Source of the DNA: Candidatus Roseilinea mizusawaensis
GTDB lineage: Bacteria; Chloroflexota; Anaerolineae; J036; Brachytrichaceae
Length of the DNA: 64,000 nucleotides
Assembly: GCA_016841965.1 (NCBI GenBank)
Contig: JAEANN010000001.1
Span: 1 to 64,000, forward strand
Reading direction: 5' to 3'
The number at the start of each line of letters is the position of its first letter. The first letter of the stretch is position 1. Under the pieces are notes generated by a model that was not told where the DNA came from, made no database searches, and saw only the letters and a program-made list of their open reading frames with translations. This document shows positions 43,979 through 52,507 of the stretch, piece by piece. Made by a program: the position numbers and the translations under genes.

Positions 43979-44330
43979 ATGGTGCGGTGGGTGAGGCGGG
44001 CGCTGGCAGCCCTGGAGCGGGAGCTAGACGAGTCCGGCTTGGCGCCGGCGCAGCAAGTCTGGGCGAGGGTGCAAGCGCGCGCGCCCGACAGGGGCAAAGC
44101 ATTGTATGGTGTGTATGAGCGCATCGTCAGACCGTTGGGGCGTCGGCAGCGCGGGGCGCCGGGGAAGCTGGCGCAGATCGCGCTGCAGCCGTCGAATTGG
44201 TGGGAGCGGTATGGGCTGGAGCGGAGGCGGGCGGAGGCGCCGGCGACGAATCATCGTGTTGAGCGGATGATTGGGCGGATTCGGCAGTGTGTGATGAAGA
44301 GACGTGCGGTAAAGCGCGTGGCGCGGCATG
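43979..44330 (+). pseudogene. Decayed transposase, C-terminal part
   Basis: A frame of about 117 codons encodes QVWARVQARAPDRGKALYG and SNWWERYGLERR, then ATNHRVERMIGRIRQCVMKRRAVK. The last part matches the tail of transposases that read PATNNxxEQxIGRxKxRxRxxRGxKS. The usual Asn-Asn and Gly-Tyr/Phe-Lys-Ser residues are altered, no N-terminal catalytic region is present and no terminal inverted repeats were found. It is therefore a fragment. It stands at the left edge of a block of genes with fewer GCCGGC motifs. Confidence 0.55.
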
Positions 44331-44628
44331 CTGGACTCAAAAGCAAAGGACAAGCGCGCGGTGAACGACGTGCGCAGCGGCGCCGAGCAAGACGCTGTCA
44401 TCCTCACGGTTGCGCGCTTTGTGCCGAGCGAGGGCAACCTGCTTCGCTCAGGTGACTGGCCACCGGCATGACGGATTCCTGGTGCATTGCCCTGCCGCTG
44501 TTGCCCGTGCCTTTGCTCATCGTCACGCTTTTCCTGCTGCTCCGCGCGGAGACGCGGACGCCACGCAGTAAACCTCAGGTTAAGCTAAGGGGCGGTGAGT
44601 TTGCACAACACGCCGCGCGTGCGAGCTG

Positions 44629-45438
44629 TCACTGCGTCGTCGGGCTGCGCTCCAGTGCGTTCAGGCGGTGATCGAACTGTTCGCCGGCGTAGGTGATGAA
44701 CTCGGCCGGGTCGAGGCCGAAGGGGATGGCATCGCCGTAAGGCGCGAACGTCTCACTCAAGATGTCGAACGCTAACGGCAGCAGCGCGTTCAGCCGAGCC
44801 ATCAGCAGGTCCCGTAAGGTCGGGTCGCTGCGCAGCAACCGCTCCAATGCATACAGGCCGTAGGCGATGTGGCGCGCCTCGTCGCGCTGCACCAATTCGA
44901 TGCCGCGCACTGTGCCGGGCATCAAGCCATGGTCGCGCAGGGCGCGCACGTAGCCCCGATAGCCGGTTTCAGCCAGCACGCCCTCGATGATGAGGTGATA
45001 CGTCGCGATCGCTTCGACCTGTGCGGTCGGCGAAGGGTCGTTGAGCAGCCGGCCCAGCGCAGATGGCAGCTCGTCCTGGAACAGTCGGTGATACGGCGCG
45101 GACAGCCCGGGTAGGGCGGGCACTCCCAGCGCCTGGTGCCAGCGGGCGAACCATTCCACATGCCTGCTCTCCTCAAATAACTGCGTAGTCAGGAACATTT
45201 CCTCTTCGAGCAACCCACCTTGCTGCCGAATGGCTATGAGCAGCGGCGCTAGGTCGTGCGTCACGGCGACTTCGCCGCCGAGGAACTGCGCCGAGAGCCG
45301 CAAGATGATGTCTTGCTCACGTTCGCCCATGCGCTGCCAATCGCGTGCGTCCTGGGCAAGGTCAATATCGCGCGGATCCCAGACGAGCTGCTTAGCTTTG
45401 TGATACAGCGAGAGGGGTAAACGGGAGGCGTCAAGCAT
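44629..45438 (-). CDS. R2-like ligand-binding oxidase (R2lox)
   Basis: This 269-residue ferritin-like protein has a Mn/Fe or diiron site. The six metal ligands can be assigned as Glu56 (GGEVAV), Glu90 and His93 (EESRHVEWF), Glu152 (LIIEG), Glu187 and His190 (DEARHIAYG). Val59 and Tyr147 occupy the positions of the Val-Tyr ether cross-link that distinguishes R2lox from ribonucleotide reductase R2. These proteins oxidise an unknown fatty-acid-like ligand. ATG 45438 has a TATAAT 11 nt upstream on the same strand. The nearest genes are a transposase remnant and a GcvT remnant, so the setting suggests transfer. Confidence 0.88.
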   Translation of the reverse strand: MLDASRLPLSLYHKAKQLVWDPRDIDLAQDARDWQRMGEREQDIILRLSAQFLGGEVAVTHDLAPLLIAIRQQGGLLEEEMFLTTQLFEESRHVEWFARWHQALGVPALPGLSAPYHRLFQDELPSALGRLLNDPSPTAQVEAIATYHLIIEGVLAETGYRGYVRALRDHGLMPGTVRGIELVQRDEARHIAYGLYALERLLRSDPTLRDLLMARLNALLPLAFDILSETFAPYGDAIPFGLDPAEFITYAGEQFDHRLNALERSPTTQ

Positions 45439-45449
45439 AGGTATTGCCC

Positions 45450-45455
45450 ATTATA
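45450..45455 (-). promoter_or_regulatory. -10 box of the R2lox gene
   Basis: On the minus strand an exact TATAAT (45455-45450) ends 11 nt before ATG 45438, so the leader would be about four bases long. No matching -35 hexamer is seen. Confidence 0.4.
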
Positions 45456-45496
45456 ACCACCGCGGCACTCTGATATGGCGCGGGCCGGGGCGCGCG

Positions 45497-45868
45497 TTAT
45501 CCCTTACGCATGGGCAAGCGCGCCGGCACCGTTGCAGCATCTGGCATCAGCAAGCGGATGCCTGGCGGCGAAAACGCCCGGAGCAGTTCAGGCATGGACT
45601 TCGGTAGGGCGACGGTGTAGATGGCGCTGCCCTCTTCAATGCCCGCTGCCTGCTCGACCAGCGCCAAGCCCACCAGGTAGCCTTCGCCATCCGAAGCGCA
45701 CGAGGTAACCGTGCCGATCACTCGCCCGCGGCGATCCAAGACCAGATCGCCGGGTTTGCTCGGCCGCACGCCTTTCTCGTTCATGCGAAAGCGCACCATC
45801 TTCCGGGGGTTGCGCGCGGCTTTCTCCAGATGAGCAGCACCAGCCCAGAGATGTCGGCGTTCACGTCA
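45497..45868 (-). pseudogene. Remnant of a GcvT-like aminomethyltransferase, C-terminal barrel
   Basis: The frame is open from a TGA at 45871-45869 to the stop at 45497. It reads AHLEKAARNPRKMVRF, then RPSKPGDLVLDRRGRVIGTVTS and GYLVGLALVEQAAGIEEG, the pattern of the C-terminal barrel of T-protein-like folate-dependent transferases. The N-terminal folate domain is absent, and bases upstream are interrupted by stops in all frames. If expressed from ATG 45799 it would give a 100-residue protein. A truncated, non-functional gene is the simplest reading. Confidence 0.5.
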
Positions 45869-46126
45869 GCATCGTCGAAGATCACGTAGCCGTCGGAAAG
45901 CGCCCGCAGCCACTGGCGGTGGCTTTGCCGATGCCTGTCGCATCGCCAACGATGGCGATGATTTTGCCTTTATAAGTTCATGTCGCTTGGTTTCCTGAGC
46001 TGAAAGGATTGGGCCGGCCATTTACCCCACAGGCTGCGCAAAACGTCAACTCATCTCAAGCCGGCGTCCACTCCCGTGATTTGGCATAACTCGTGGCAGG
46101 TTGTGCATAAGCGCCGATCGGGCCGT
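45869..46126. other. Gene-free stretch before the DeoR promoter
   Basis: No intact gene is seen. On the minus strand near 45930-45985 a short stretch reads KIIAIVGDATGIGKATASG before stops, perhaps another fragment of a decayed gene. The rest holds no repeat or hairpin that I could support. Confidence 0.4.
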
Positions 46127-46155
46127 TTGACTTTGTTCGATCAAACGTTTATAAT
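46127..46155 (+). promoter_or_regulatory. Promoter overlapping the start of the DeoR-family gene
   Basis: TTGACT (46127-46132) and an exact TATAAT (46150-46155) are 17 bp apart, an optimal sigma-70 arrangement. The -10 box overlaps the ATG at 46154. AAACGTTT (46143-46150) and TTTG-N6-CAAA are inverted repeats inside the spacer and could be the operator for autoregulation. Confidence 0.75.
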
Positions 46156-46939
46156 GTCCGATGTGGACGAGTCAAACATACACGCGAATGCCCGGCAGCA
46201 GGTGATTCTGCAACTCCTGGAAAGGCAGAGTGTGGTGCGCGTCGCTGAGCTATGCGAACGCTTCGGCGTCTCCGACATGACCGTGCGGCGCGACCTACAA
46301 GAGCTGGAGCAGGCCGGGTTGATTCGTCGTACCTACGGTGGCGCGGTAAGCGCGCGCGGGCGCAGCTTCGAGCCGCCCTATCTCGTGCGCGCGGCCACGC
46401 ATCAGGCGCAGAAGCAGCGCATTGGCCAAATGGCCGCGTCCCTGGTGCAAGATGGCGACAGCGTGGCGCTGGATGTCGGCACGACCACGTTGGAGGTGGC
46501 GCGCGCACTGCGCGATAAGCACAACTTGACCGTGGTGACGCATAGCCTGCCCATCGCCCAAGTGCTGGCCAATCATCCGCTCGTTCGCGTCATTGTGGTT
46601 GGCGGGGTGTTGCGCTCGGGTGAGCTTTCGTTGATCGGCCATCTCGCCGAGCGGGCCTATCGCGAGTTCTACGTGGATAAGCTCTTCCTCGGCGTGGGGG
46701 GATTGAGTCTCAAGGCGGGGCTGACCGAGTTCAACCTGGAAGACGCGCTCGTCAAGCAGGCGATGTTGCAATTGGCCAAGGAGCGCATCGTGGTTGCCGA
46801 CGCCAGCAAGCTGGAGCGCGTTGCGTTCGCTTTCATCGGCCCGCTCACTTGCATCAACACCCTAGTGACCGATGCCGATGCCGATGCTCAGGTTGTGCGA
46901 CAGATCGAGGAAGCCGGGGTTCGCGTGATGCTTGCATAA
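46154..46939 (+). CDS. DeoR/GlpR-family transcriptional regulator
   Basis: This 261-residue repressor senses a phosphorylated sugar. The N-terminal helix-turn-helix reads RVAELCERFGVSDMTVRRDLQ, with the family's DM/VSxxTVRRDL signature, then LIRRTYGGAV. The C-terminal DeoRC effector domain has GTTTLEVARAL and VVVADASKLERVAF. ATG 46154 overlaps the TATAAT box; if transcription starts near 46162, translation may begin at GTG 46163 on a leaderless mRNA, shortening the protein by three residues. It heads a run of six catabolic and transport genes and probably controls them. Confidence 0.9.
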   Translation: MSDVDESNIHANARQQVILQLLERQSVVRVAELCERFGVSDMTVRRDLQELEQAGLIRRTYGGAVSARGRSFEPPYLVRAATHQAQKQRIGQMAASLVQDGDSVALDVGTTTLEVARALRDKHNLTVVTHSLPIAQVLANHPLVRVIVVGGVLRSGELSLIGHLAERAYREFYVDKLFLGVGGLSLKAGLTEFNLEDALVKQAMLQLAKERIVVADASKLERVAFAFIGPLTCINTLVTDADADAQVVRQIEEAGVRVMLA

Positions 46940-46966
46940 CGCTTAATCTGAAAGGAGTCATTGAAC

Positions 46967-47782
46967 ATGAGTCACGTGCTGAAAGCGCTCTTTGAAAATC
47001 CCAAACCCGTCATCGCGATGGTGCATTTCCCGCCGTTGCCCGGAACGCCGCTTTACGACGAAGCACAAGGTGTGGCAGGCATCCTTGAGAGCGTGCGCCG
47101 CGACGTGCGCGTGCTCCTGGATGGCGGCGTGGACGGCCTGTTGTTTTGCAATGAAGGCGACCGCCCATACGCCTTGCAAGCGGATTTTGAGGCCATCGCC
47201 GTCATGGCGCGCGTGATCACCGAGACCGCCCCGCGCGACCGCCCCTTCGGCGTGGACTTCCTCTGGGATGCGCGGGCGCCGATCGCGATTGCGCTGGCCA
47301 CCGGCGCGGCGTTCGTGCGCGAAGTGTTCACCGGCGTCTACGAGAGCGACATGGGCTTGTGGAATACCAACCCGGCTGCAGTGCTGCGTTACCGTCGCCA
47401 CATCGGCGCCGGCCACGTGAAGGTCTTCTACAACATCACGCCGGAGTTCGCCTCGCCCATCGGCCGTCGCTCGGTAGGGCAAGTGGCTCGCAGCGCGGTT
47501 GTCTCCTCGCTGGCCGATGCGTTGCTCGTCTCCGGGCCGATGGCCGGCGCTGAACCGGACCTTGAGCACTTGCGCGAGGCCAAGGAGGCCACCGACGGGC
47601 GCGTGCCGGTGCTTCTCAACACGGGCGCACGGGTGGAGAACATTCAACAGTTCCTGTCCGTTGCAGATGGGGTGATCGTGGGATCGGGCTTGAAGGTGGA
47701 CGGCTACACCTGGAATCCGGTGGACCCGGATCGGGTGCGGGCCTTCATGGACGCTGTGCGCGAAGCGCGCAAGCACGCGTAA
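46967..47782 (+). CDS. BtpA/SgcQ family TIM-barrel protein
   Basis: This 271-residue protein of the BtpA family has KPVIAMVHFPPLPGTPLYD at its start, VDGLLFCNEGDRPY, GVDFLWDAR and VIVGSGLKVDGYTWNPVD. BtpA was described as a photosystem I stability factor. SgcQ-type members instead sit in sugar-catabolic operons, as here between a DeoR regulator and an FGGY kinase, so a metabolic aldolase- or epimerase-like role is more likely. The start is ATG 46967, with AAAGGAG 9 nt upstream; a TTG at 46961 is less likely. The following gene begins 2 nt after the stop. Confidence 0.87.
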   Translation: MSHVLKALFENPKPVIAMVHFPPLPGTPLYDEAQGVAGILESVRRDVRVLLDGGVDGLLFCNEGDRPYALQADFEAIAVMARVITETAPRDRPFGVDFLWDARAPIAIALATGAAFVREVFTGVYESDMGLWNTNPAAVLRYRRHIGAGHVKVFYNITPEFASPIGRRSVGQVARSAVVSSLADALLVSGPMAGAEPDLEHLREAKEATDGRVPVLLNTGARVENIQQFLSVADGVIVGSGLKVDGYTWNPVDPDRVRAFMDAVREARKHA

Positions 47783-47784
47783 TC

Positions 47785-49299
47785 ATGGCGCGACAACTGT
47801 TGCTCGGCATTGACATCGGCACCACCGCTACCAAAGCCATCCTCTGTGAGCCGGAGGGGCGCATCGTGGCGGAGGCCGAGGCTGCAGCCGCCCTGTGTGC
47901 GCCGCGCCCAGGGTGGGCCGAAGAAGACGCCGAGGCGTGGTGGCGCAACCTGCCCATCGTCATTCATGCTTGTCTCCAGCAGTCGGCAGCGCAGGCGTCG
48001 GACATCGCGGCAGTAGGGGTGAGCGGCATGGTGCCCACGCTCATCCTCACGGACGACGCCGGGCGCACCCTGCGCCCTTCGATCCAACAAAATGACGCGC
48101 GCGCTCATCGTGAAATTGAGGACTTCAAGGCAGCGTGCGACGAGGGGGAGGTGTTGCGCCGCACCGGCAGCGCCATCACCCAGCAAAGCATCGGTCCGAA
48201 GCTGCTCTGGCTGCGCCGGCATGAACCCGACGTGATGCGCCGTGTGCGCCGCGTGATGGGTTCGTATGACTTCATCGTGTATCGCCTGACCGGCGTCGCC
48301 TCGCTCGAGCGCAACTGGGCCTTGGAGAGTGGTCTGTTTGACCTGCAGCGCGAGGATTGGGATGAGGCGATGTTGACCTTGGCCGGCGCAGACCGGGCAT
48401 GGCTGGGCGAGGTGCACTGGCCAACCGACATCGTGGGCACAGTCACGCGCGAGGCGGCGGCGTTCACCGGCCTGAAGGCGGGCACGCCCGTCGTCGCCGG
48501 CAGCGCCGATCACATTGCCTCGGCGTTCTCGGCAGGCATACGGGCGCCGGGCGACTTGCTGGTGAAGTTGGGCGGCGCGGGAGACATCCTTTACTGCCTC
48601 GACCGGCTAGAGATTGACCCACGCTTGTTCCTGGACTACCACCTCATTCCCGGCAAATTCCTCATCAACGGCTGCATGGCTGCCAGCGGCAGCATCATCA
48701 AATGGTTTCGCCAGGAGTTCGCGCCGCAGATGTCGTATGCGGACTTGGACGCCGAGGCGTCGGAAGTCCCTGCCGGCGCGGAAGGGTTGGTGATGTTGCC
48801 GTATTTCCTCGGCGAGAAGACCCCCATCCATGATCCCCTTGCCCGTGGCCTGTTCCTGGGCCTCACCTTGTCGCATCGCCGCGCACACCTATACCGCGCC
48901 ATCCTGGAGGGCATCGCCATGGGGTTTTATCACCACGTGCAGGTATTGGCGGAGCGTGGGCTGAGCATATCGCGCGTGCGCGTGACGAACGGCGGGGCGC
49001 GGTCGGCGCTCTGGAAGCAGATCGTGGCCGACGTGTTGAACCATCCCTTGGAGCAGATCGCGCATCATCCCGGCTCATCGCTGGGCGCGGCCTTTGTCGC
49101 GGGCAAAGGGACAGGGAGCTTCGCTGCGTGGGATGAGATTGAGCGTTTCATCACCATCACCTCGGTCATTCATCCGGCCGCGGAGCATCATCGGCGCTAC
49201 CGCGATCACTTTGAGGTTTATCGCCAGGCGTATGAACGGTTGCGCCCCTTGTTCGTCCGCTTGTCGCTTGCCGACGAGGACGCGTCGGCGCAGACGTGA
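47785..49299 (+). CDS. FGGY-family carbohydrate kinase
   Basis: This 504-residue kinase of the FGGY fold has LLGIDIGTTATKAILCE, GVSGMVPTLILTDD, SIQQNDARAH, the ATP-site TNGGARSALWKQIVADV and SSLGAAFVAG. It differs from the two xylulokinase-like proteins of the window at the substrate motif (SGMVPT in place of SGQMHG), so its sugar is different and unknown. It starts 2 nt after the BtpA stop and is followed by a dehydrogenase; a polyol or ketose route (oxidise, then phosphorylate) is a fair guess. Confidence 0.88.
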   Translation: MARQLLLGIDIGTTATKAILCEPEGRIVAEAEAAAALCAPRPGWAEEDAEAWWRNLPIVIHACLQQSAAQASDIAAVGVSGMVPTLILTDDAGRTLRPSIQQNDARAHREIEDFKAACDEGEVLRRTGSAITQQSIGPKLLWLRRHEPDVMRRVRRVMGSYDFIVYRLTGVASLERNWALESGLFDLQREDWDEAMLTLAGADRAWLGEVHWPTDIVGTVTREAAAFTGLKAGTPVVAGSADHIASAFSAGIRAPGDLLVKLGGAGDILYCLDRLEIDPRLFLDYHLIPGKFLINGCMAASGSIIKWFRQEFAPQMSYADLDAEASEVPAGAEGLVMLPYFLGEKTPIHDPLARGLFLGLTLSHRRAHLYRAILEGIAMGFYHHVQVLAERGLSISRVRVTNGGARSALWKQIVADVLNHPLEQIAHHPGSSLGAAFVAGKGTGSFAAWDEIERFITITSVIHPAAEHHRRYRDHFEVYRQAYERLRPLFVRLSLADEDASAQT

Positions 49300-49324
49300 A
49301 CGCAGATCAACTGGAGTCAGGACG

Positions 49325-50122
49325 ATGAAACTCACCGACAAAACCATTGTAGTGACCGGCGCGGCAACCGGCATCGGGCGCGCCATCGCGACGCGCTTGG
49401 CCGCCGAAGGCGCCTGGGTCGCGGTCACCGACCGAGATGAAGCCGGCGCCCACCAGGCGGCTGAGTCCATCCGACAGCACGGCGGCCAGGCTGAGGCCGT
49501 GGCATTGGACGTCACGCATCCCCCCGCCATCGCTCAGGCGATCGCCTTTGTCCTCACGCGACGCTCGCGGCTCGACGTGTGGGTGAACAACGCCGGCGTG
49601 AGCACCATGAACCGATTCGTGGAGCTTACCGAGCACGACTGGGACTTCAACATGAACGTCAACGCCAAAGGGACTTTCTTGTGCGCACAGCACGCCGCGC
49701 GACAAATGCTGACGCAGCCGCCCGACGCAGCCGGCTTGCGTGGTCGCATCATCAACATCGCCAGCATGGCCGGCAAGCGCGGCAACGCGCCTTTCCTCGC
49801 CCACTACGTCGCTTCCAAGTTCGCCGTCGTCGGCCTCACCCAAGCCATGGCCGGCGAGTTGGCGCCTCACGGCATCTTGGTGAACGCGGTTTGCCCCGGC
49901 TACGTGCAAACTTCCATGCAAGCGCGCGAACTGGAGTGGGAAGCCCATCTGCGCGGCACCACGGCTGAAGCCGTGCGCCAGCTTTACATTGCCGACACGC
50001 CGTTGGGCCGCTTGGAGTCGCCGGAGGATGTCGCGCGCGTGGTGTGCTTCCTGGCATCGGATGATGCCAACTTCATCACCGGTGAGGCTATCAACGTGAA
50101 CGGAGGTGCATGGATGGATTGA
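49325..50122 (+). CDS. Short-chain dehydrogenase/reductase
   Basis: This 265-residue NAD(P)-dependent oxidoreductase probably acts on a sugar alcohol or ketose. The cofactor motif is TGAATGIG (residues about 11-18), NNAG is intact, and the catalytic Ser-Tyr-Lys set is in NIASMAG and HYVASKFAV. The C-terminus GEAINVNGGAWMD is typical. ATG 49325 follows GGAGTCAGGAC. An Asp after beta-strand 2 (VTDRDEAG) suggests NAD rather than NADP. It lies within the DeoR-regulated cluster. Confidence 0.92.
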   Translation: MKLTDKTIVVTGAATGIGRAIATRLAAEGAWVAVTDRDEAGAHQAAESIRQHGGQAEAVALDVTHPPAIAQAIAFVLTRRSRLDVWVNNAGVSTMNRFVELTEHDWDFNMNVNAKGTFLCAQHAARQMLTQPPDAAGLRGRIINIASMAGKRGNAPFLAHYVASKFAVVGLTQAMAGELAPHGILVNAVCPGYVQTSMQARELEWEAHLRGTTAEAVRQLYIADTPLGRLESPEDVARVVCFLASDDANFITGEAINVNGGAWMD

Positions 50123-50204
50123 CTCAAAACTCTCTCACGACCTGATCGCTCGCCCAAAACTCTTGTTTCGTTTGACCACCAATAACGAGTGAGGTGTTCA
50201 ACTG

Positions 50205-51533
50205 ATGAAAGGCCATCGCTTCTCTTTCCTTCTCGGTGCGGCGGCATTGTTGGCTGCTTGCGCAGCGCCTTCAGCCCCTGCCGCCACGACCGTTCCCACG
50301 CGCCCATCTGAGGCTGCTGCGGCGCCGGTCACGCTCAACATCATCATGGAGCAGGTGCCCGACTACGACATCGTCGCATCGCTGACCCGCCAGTTCGAAG
50401 CAGAGCACCCCAACATCAAGATCACGTTCGACGCCATGCCCTATGACGCCATGCGGGATAAGATTCTGACCTCCGCCTTGGCGCCTTCGGCGAGCTACGA
50501 TGTGATCATCGTGGACAATCCGTGGATGGATGAGTTTGCCCGCGCGGGCTTCTTGCTCCCGCTCGATGATTACATCGCGCGGGCGCCGGACTACGATTTC
50601 AACGATTTTGTCGGGCCGCTGCGCGACATCGGCGTGGTGGACGGCAAGGTCTACGGCGTGCCGTACTACAACTACGCACTTGGCCTGATCGTGCGCCAAG
50701 ACCTGTTCGATAACCCCGACTATCAGGCGAAGTTCCAACAGGAGTTCGGCAAACCGCTTCAGGTCCCTACTACCCTAGAGGACTACGTCGCGGTCGGCAA
50801 GTTCTTCAAGTCGCAAGGCATCTTCGGGGCGGCCATGCAACCCCAACGCGGCTACAAAATCTTCGAGGAGTGGAAGAACTGGCTATACGCGGCCGGCGGC
50901 AATCTCCTCGATGCGGCGGGCAACGTCATCATAGACAATGCCGCCGCACAACAGGCCTTGGAGATGTACATTGACATGTACAAGAACGCCGCTCCGCCCA
51001 ATTCGGTGAACTGGGGCTTCGATGAAGCCCTGCGCTCCATGTCCAGCGGCGAATCGGCCACGATGCTCTCGTATAACTGGATGTTGCCCACGCTGAACAA
51101 GCCCGACGGCCCGGCCGGTGAGCTGGCCGGCAAGTTTGCCTTGCACGAAGTCCCCGGCGGCAAGGCGGTGTTAGGTGCATGGCACTGGGCGATCCCGAAG
51201 AACACGGCCAGCGCGGATGCGGCCTGGACCTACATCGCCTGGATCACCTCGAAGGCGATAGACAAACAGCGCGTGATCGCCGGCGGCGCGCCGACGCGCG
51301 TCAGCGTAATGCAGGATCGCGAGGTGTGGGAGAAGGGCTTCGGACAGCAATACTACGAGACCGTGCTGAAAATCCTGGAGGATGCCGAACCCCTCGCCCG
51401 CGGCGCGCGCGCCGAGGAGATCATCAACGAGGTCGGCACGGAGCTGAACAGCGCTGTGGCCGGCGAGAAGGACGTGGCGGCGGCCCTTGCCGCTGCTGCG
51501 CAAAAGACGCGCGCCATCCTCGCGCGCCCGTGA
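50205..51533 (+). CDS. Sugar ABC transporter substrate-binding lipoprotein (SBP family 1)
   Basis: This 442-residue extracellular sugar receptor has a lipoprotein signal (LLGAAALLAAC, Cys19) and a Pro/Ala/Thr linker. It has an SBP_bac_1 fold with VTLNIIMEQVPDYDIVASL, FEAEHPNIKITFDAMPYD and ALAPSASYDVIIVDNPWMDEFA. ATG 50205 follows GTGAGGTG weakly. Two MalF/MalG-type permeases follow; the cognate ATPase is not in the window, so a shared MsmK-like ATPase probably serves it. The substrate is likely the sugar or polyol handled by the upstream kinase and dehydrogenase. Confidence 0.92.
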   Translation: MKGHRFSFLLGAAALLAACAAPSAPAATTVPTRPSEAAAAPVTLNIIMEQVPDYDIVASLTRQFEAEHPNIKITFDAMPYDAMRDKILTSALAPSASYDVIIVDNPWMDEFARAGFLLPLDDYIARAPDYDFNDFVGPLRDIGVVDGKVYGVPYYNYALGLIVRQDLFDNPDYQAKFQQEFGKPLQVPTTLEDYVAVGKFFKSQGIFGAAMQPQRGYKIFEEWKNWLYAAGGNLLDAAGNVIIDNAAAQQALEMYIDMYKNAAPPNSVNWGFDEALRSMSSGESATMLSYNWMLPTLNKPDGPAGELAGKFALHEVPGGKAVLGAWHWAIPKNTASADAAWTYIAWITSKAIDKQRVIAGGAPTRVSVMQDREVWEKGFGQQYYETVLKILEDAEPLARGARAEEIINEVGTELNSAVAGEKDVAAALAAAAQKTRAILARP

Positions 51534-51628
51534 GGCTTTCCGATGGCGTCGGCGCGCTGTAGGCAAACCACCCTAGCGCCTTGCGCGCCGACGCCACGCC
51601 GCGCACGCCGACGCTGAAAGACTCGCCT

Positions 51629-52507
51629 ATGCTTAAGCCGCCCCTCACGTTCAAGCATCGCCTGGTGCTGCCGCTGCTGCTGTCTTTGGTGCTCATCCTG
51701 GGGTATCCGCTGGCCTTCTCGTTGTGGATCTCCCTCCACGACTACCAACTGACCGCAATCGAACAAGCCCGCTGGGTCGGCTGGGCGCAATATTTCACCA
51801 TCCTCGCCCAGAACGCCTCCTTCTGGAACGCCCTGGGCAACACCGTGCGCTTTGTCGGCATAGCAGTCAGCTTGGAGCTGGTGTTCGGGCTGTTGCTCGC
51901 CCTGCTCCTGCATCGCAAGGCCACGCCGTTTCGTCATTTCTTTCGCGCCGCGTTGCTGGTGCCGATGTTCGTCACCCCCATCGCCGTGGGGTTGATGTTT
52001 CGATTTTTGTTGAACTCTCAGCTCGGCGTTGTGCCCAGCGTGCTGCGCGCGTTGGGCATCACGATAGACTGGTTCAGCGCACAACAGGCGCTGATCACCT
52101 TGGCCCTCATAGACGTGTGGCAATGGACGCCGTTCATGTTGTTGCTGCTGCTGGCCGGCTTGGAGTCACTCCCCGAAGAACCCTTTGAGGCGGCGCGGGT
52201 GGATGGCGCCTCGCCGCTCCAAATCTTCTGGCATCTCACCCTGCCCATGTTGCGGCCCACCATCCTGGCTGCGGTCGTCATTCGCATGTTGGACGCGTTC
52301 AAGGTGTATGAATATGTCTATGCGATCACCCGTGGCGGCCCAGGGGAGAGCACCGAGACGATCCAGTATCACATTTACCGCGTGGGCTTTCTATACTTTC
52401 GACTCGGCGAGGCCTCGGCGATGTCCTACATCCTGATCGCCGTGATCCTGATGCTTGTCGTCCTGTTGTTCTACGCCCTGCGGCGCGAATCACTGAGCCA
52501 GCGATGA
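51629..52507 (+). CDS. Sugar ABC transporter permease (MalF/UgpA type)
   Basis: This 292-residue inner-membrane permease has six helices, the N-terminal RLVLPLLLSLVLILGYPLAF and an EAA loop EAARVDGASPLQIFWHLTLP that binds the ATPase. ATG 51629 matches the family N-terminus; a longer frame from 51581 is unlikely. The stop overlaps the start of the next permease by 4 bp (ATGA). Confidence 0.92.
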   Translation: MLKPPLTFKHRLVLPLLLSLVLILGYPLAFSLWISLHDYQLTAIEQARWVGWAQYFTILAQNASFWNALGNTVRFVGIAVSLELVFGLLLALLLHRKATPFRHFFRAALLVPMFVTPIAVGLMFRFLLNSQLGVVPSVLRALGITIDWFSAQQALITLALIDVWQWTPFMLLLLLAGLESLPEEPFEAARVDGASPLQIFWHLTLPMLRPTILAAVVIRMLDAFKVYEYVYAITRGGPGESTETIQYHIYRVGFLYFRLGEASAMSYILIAVILMLVVLLFYALRRESLSQR

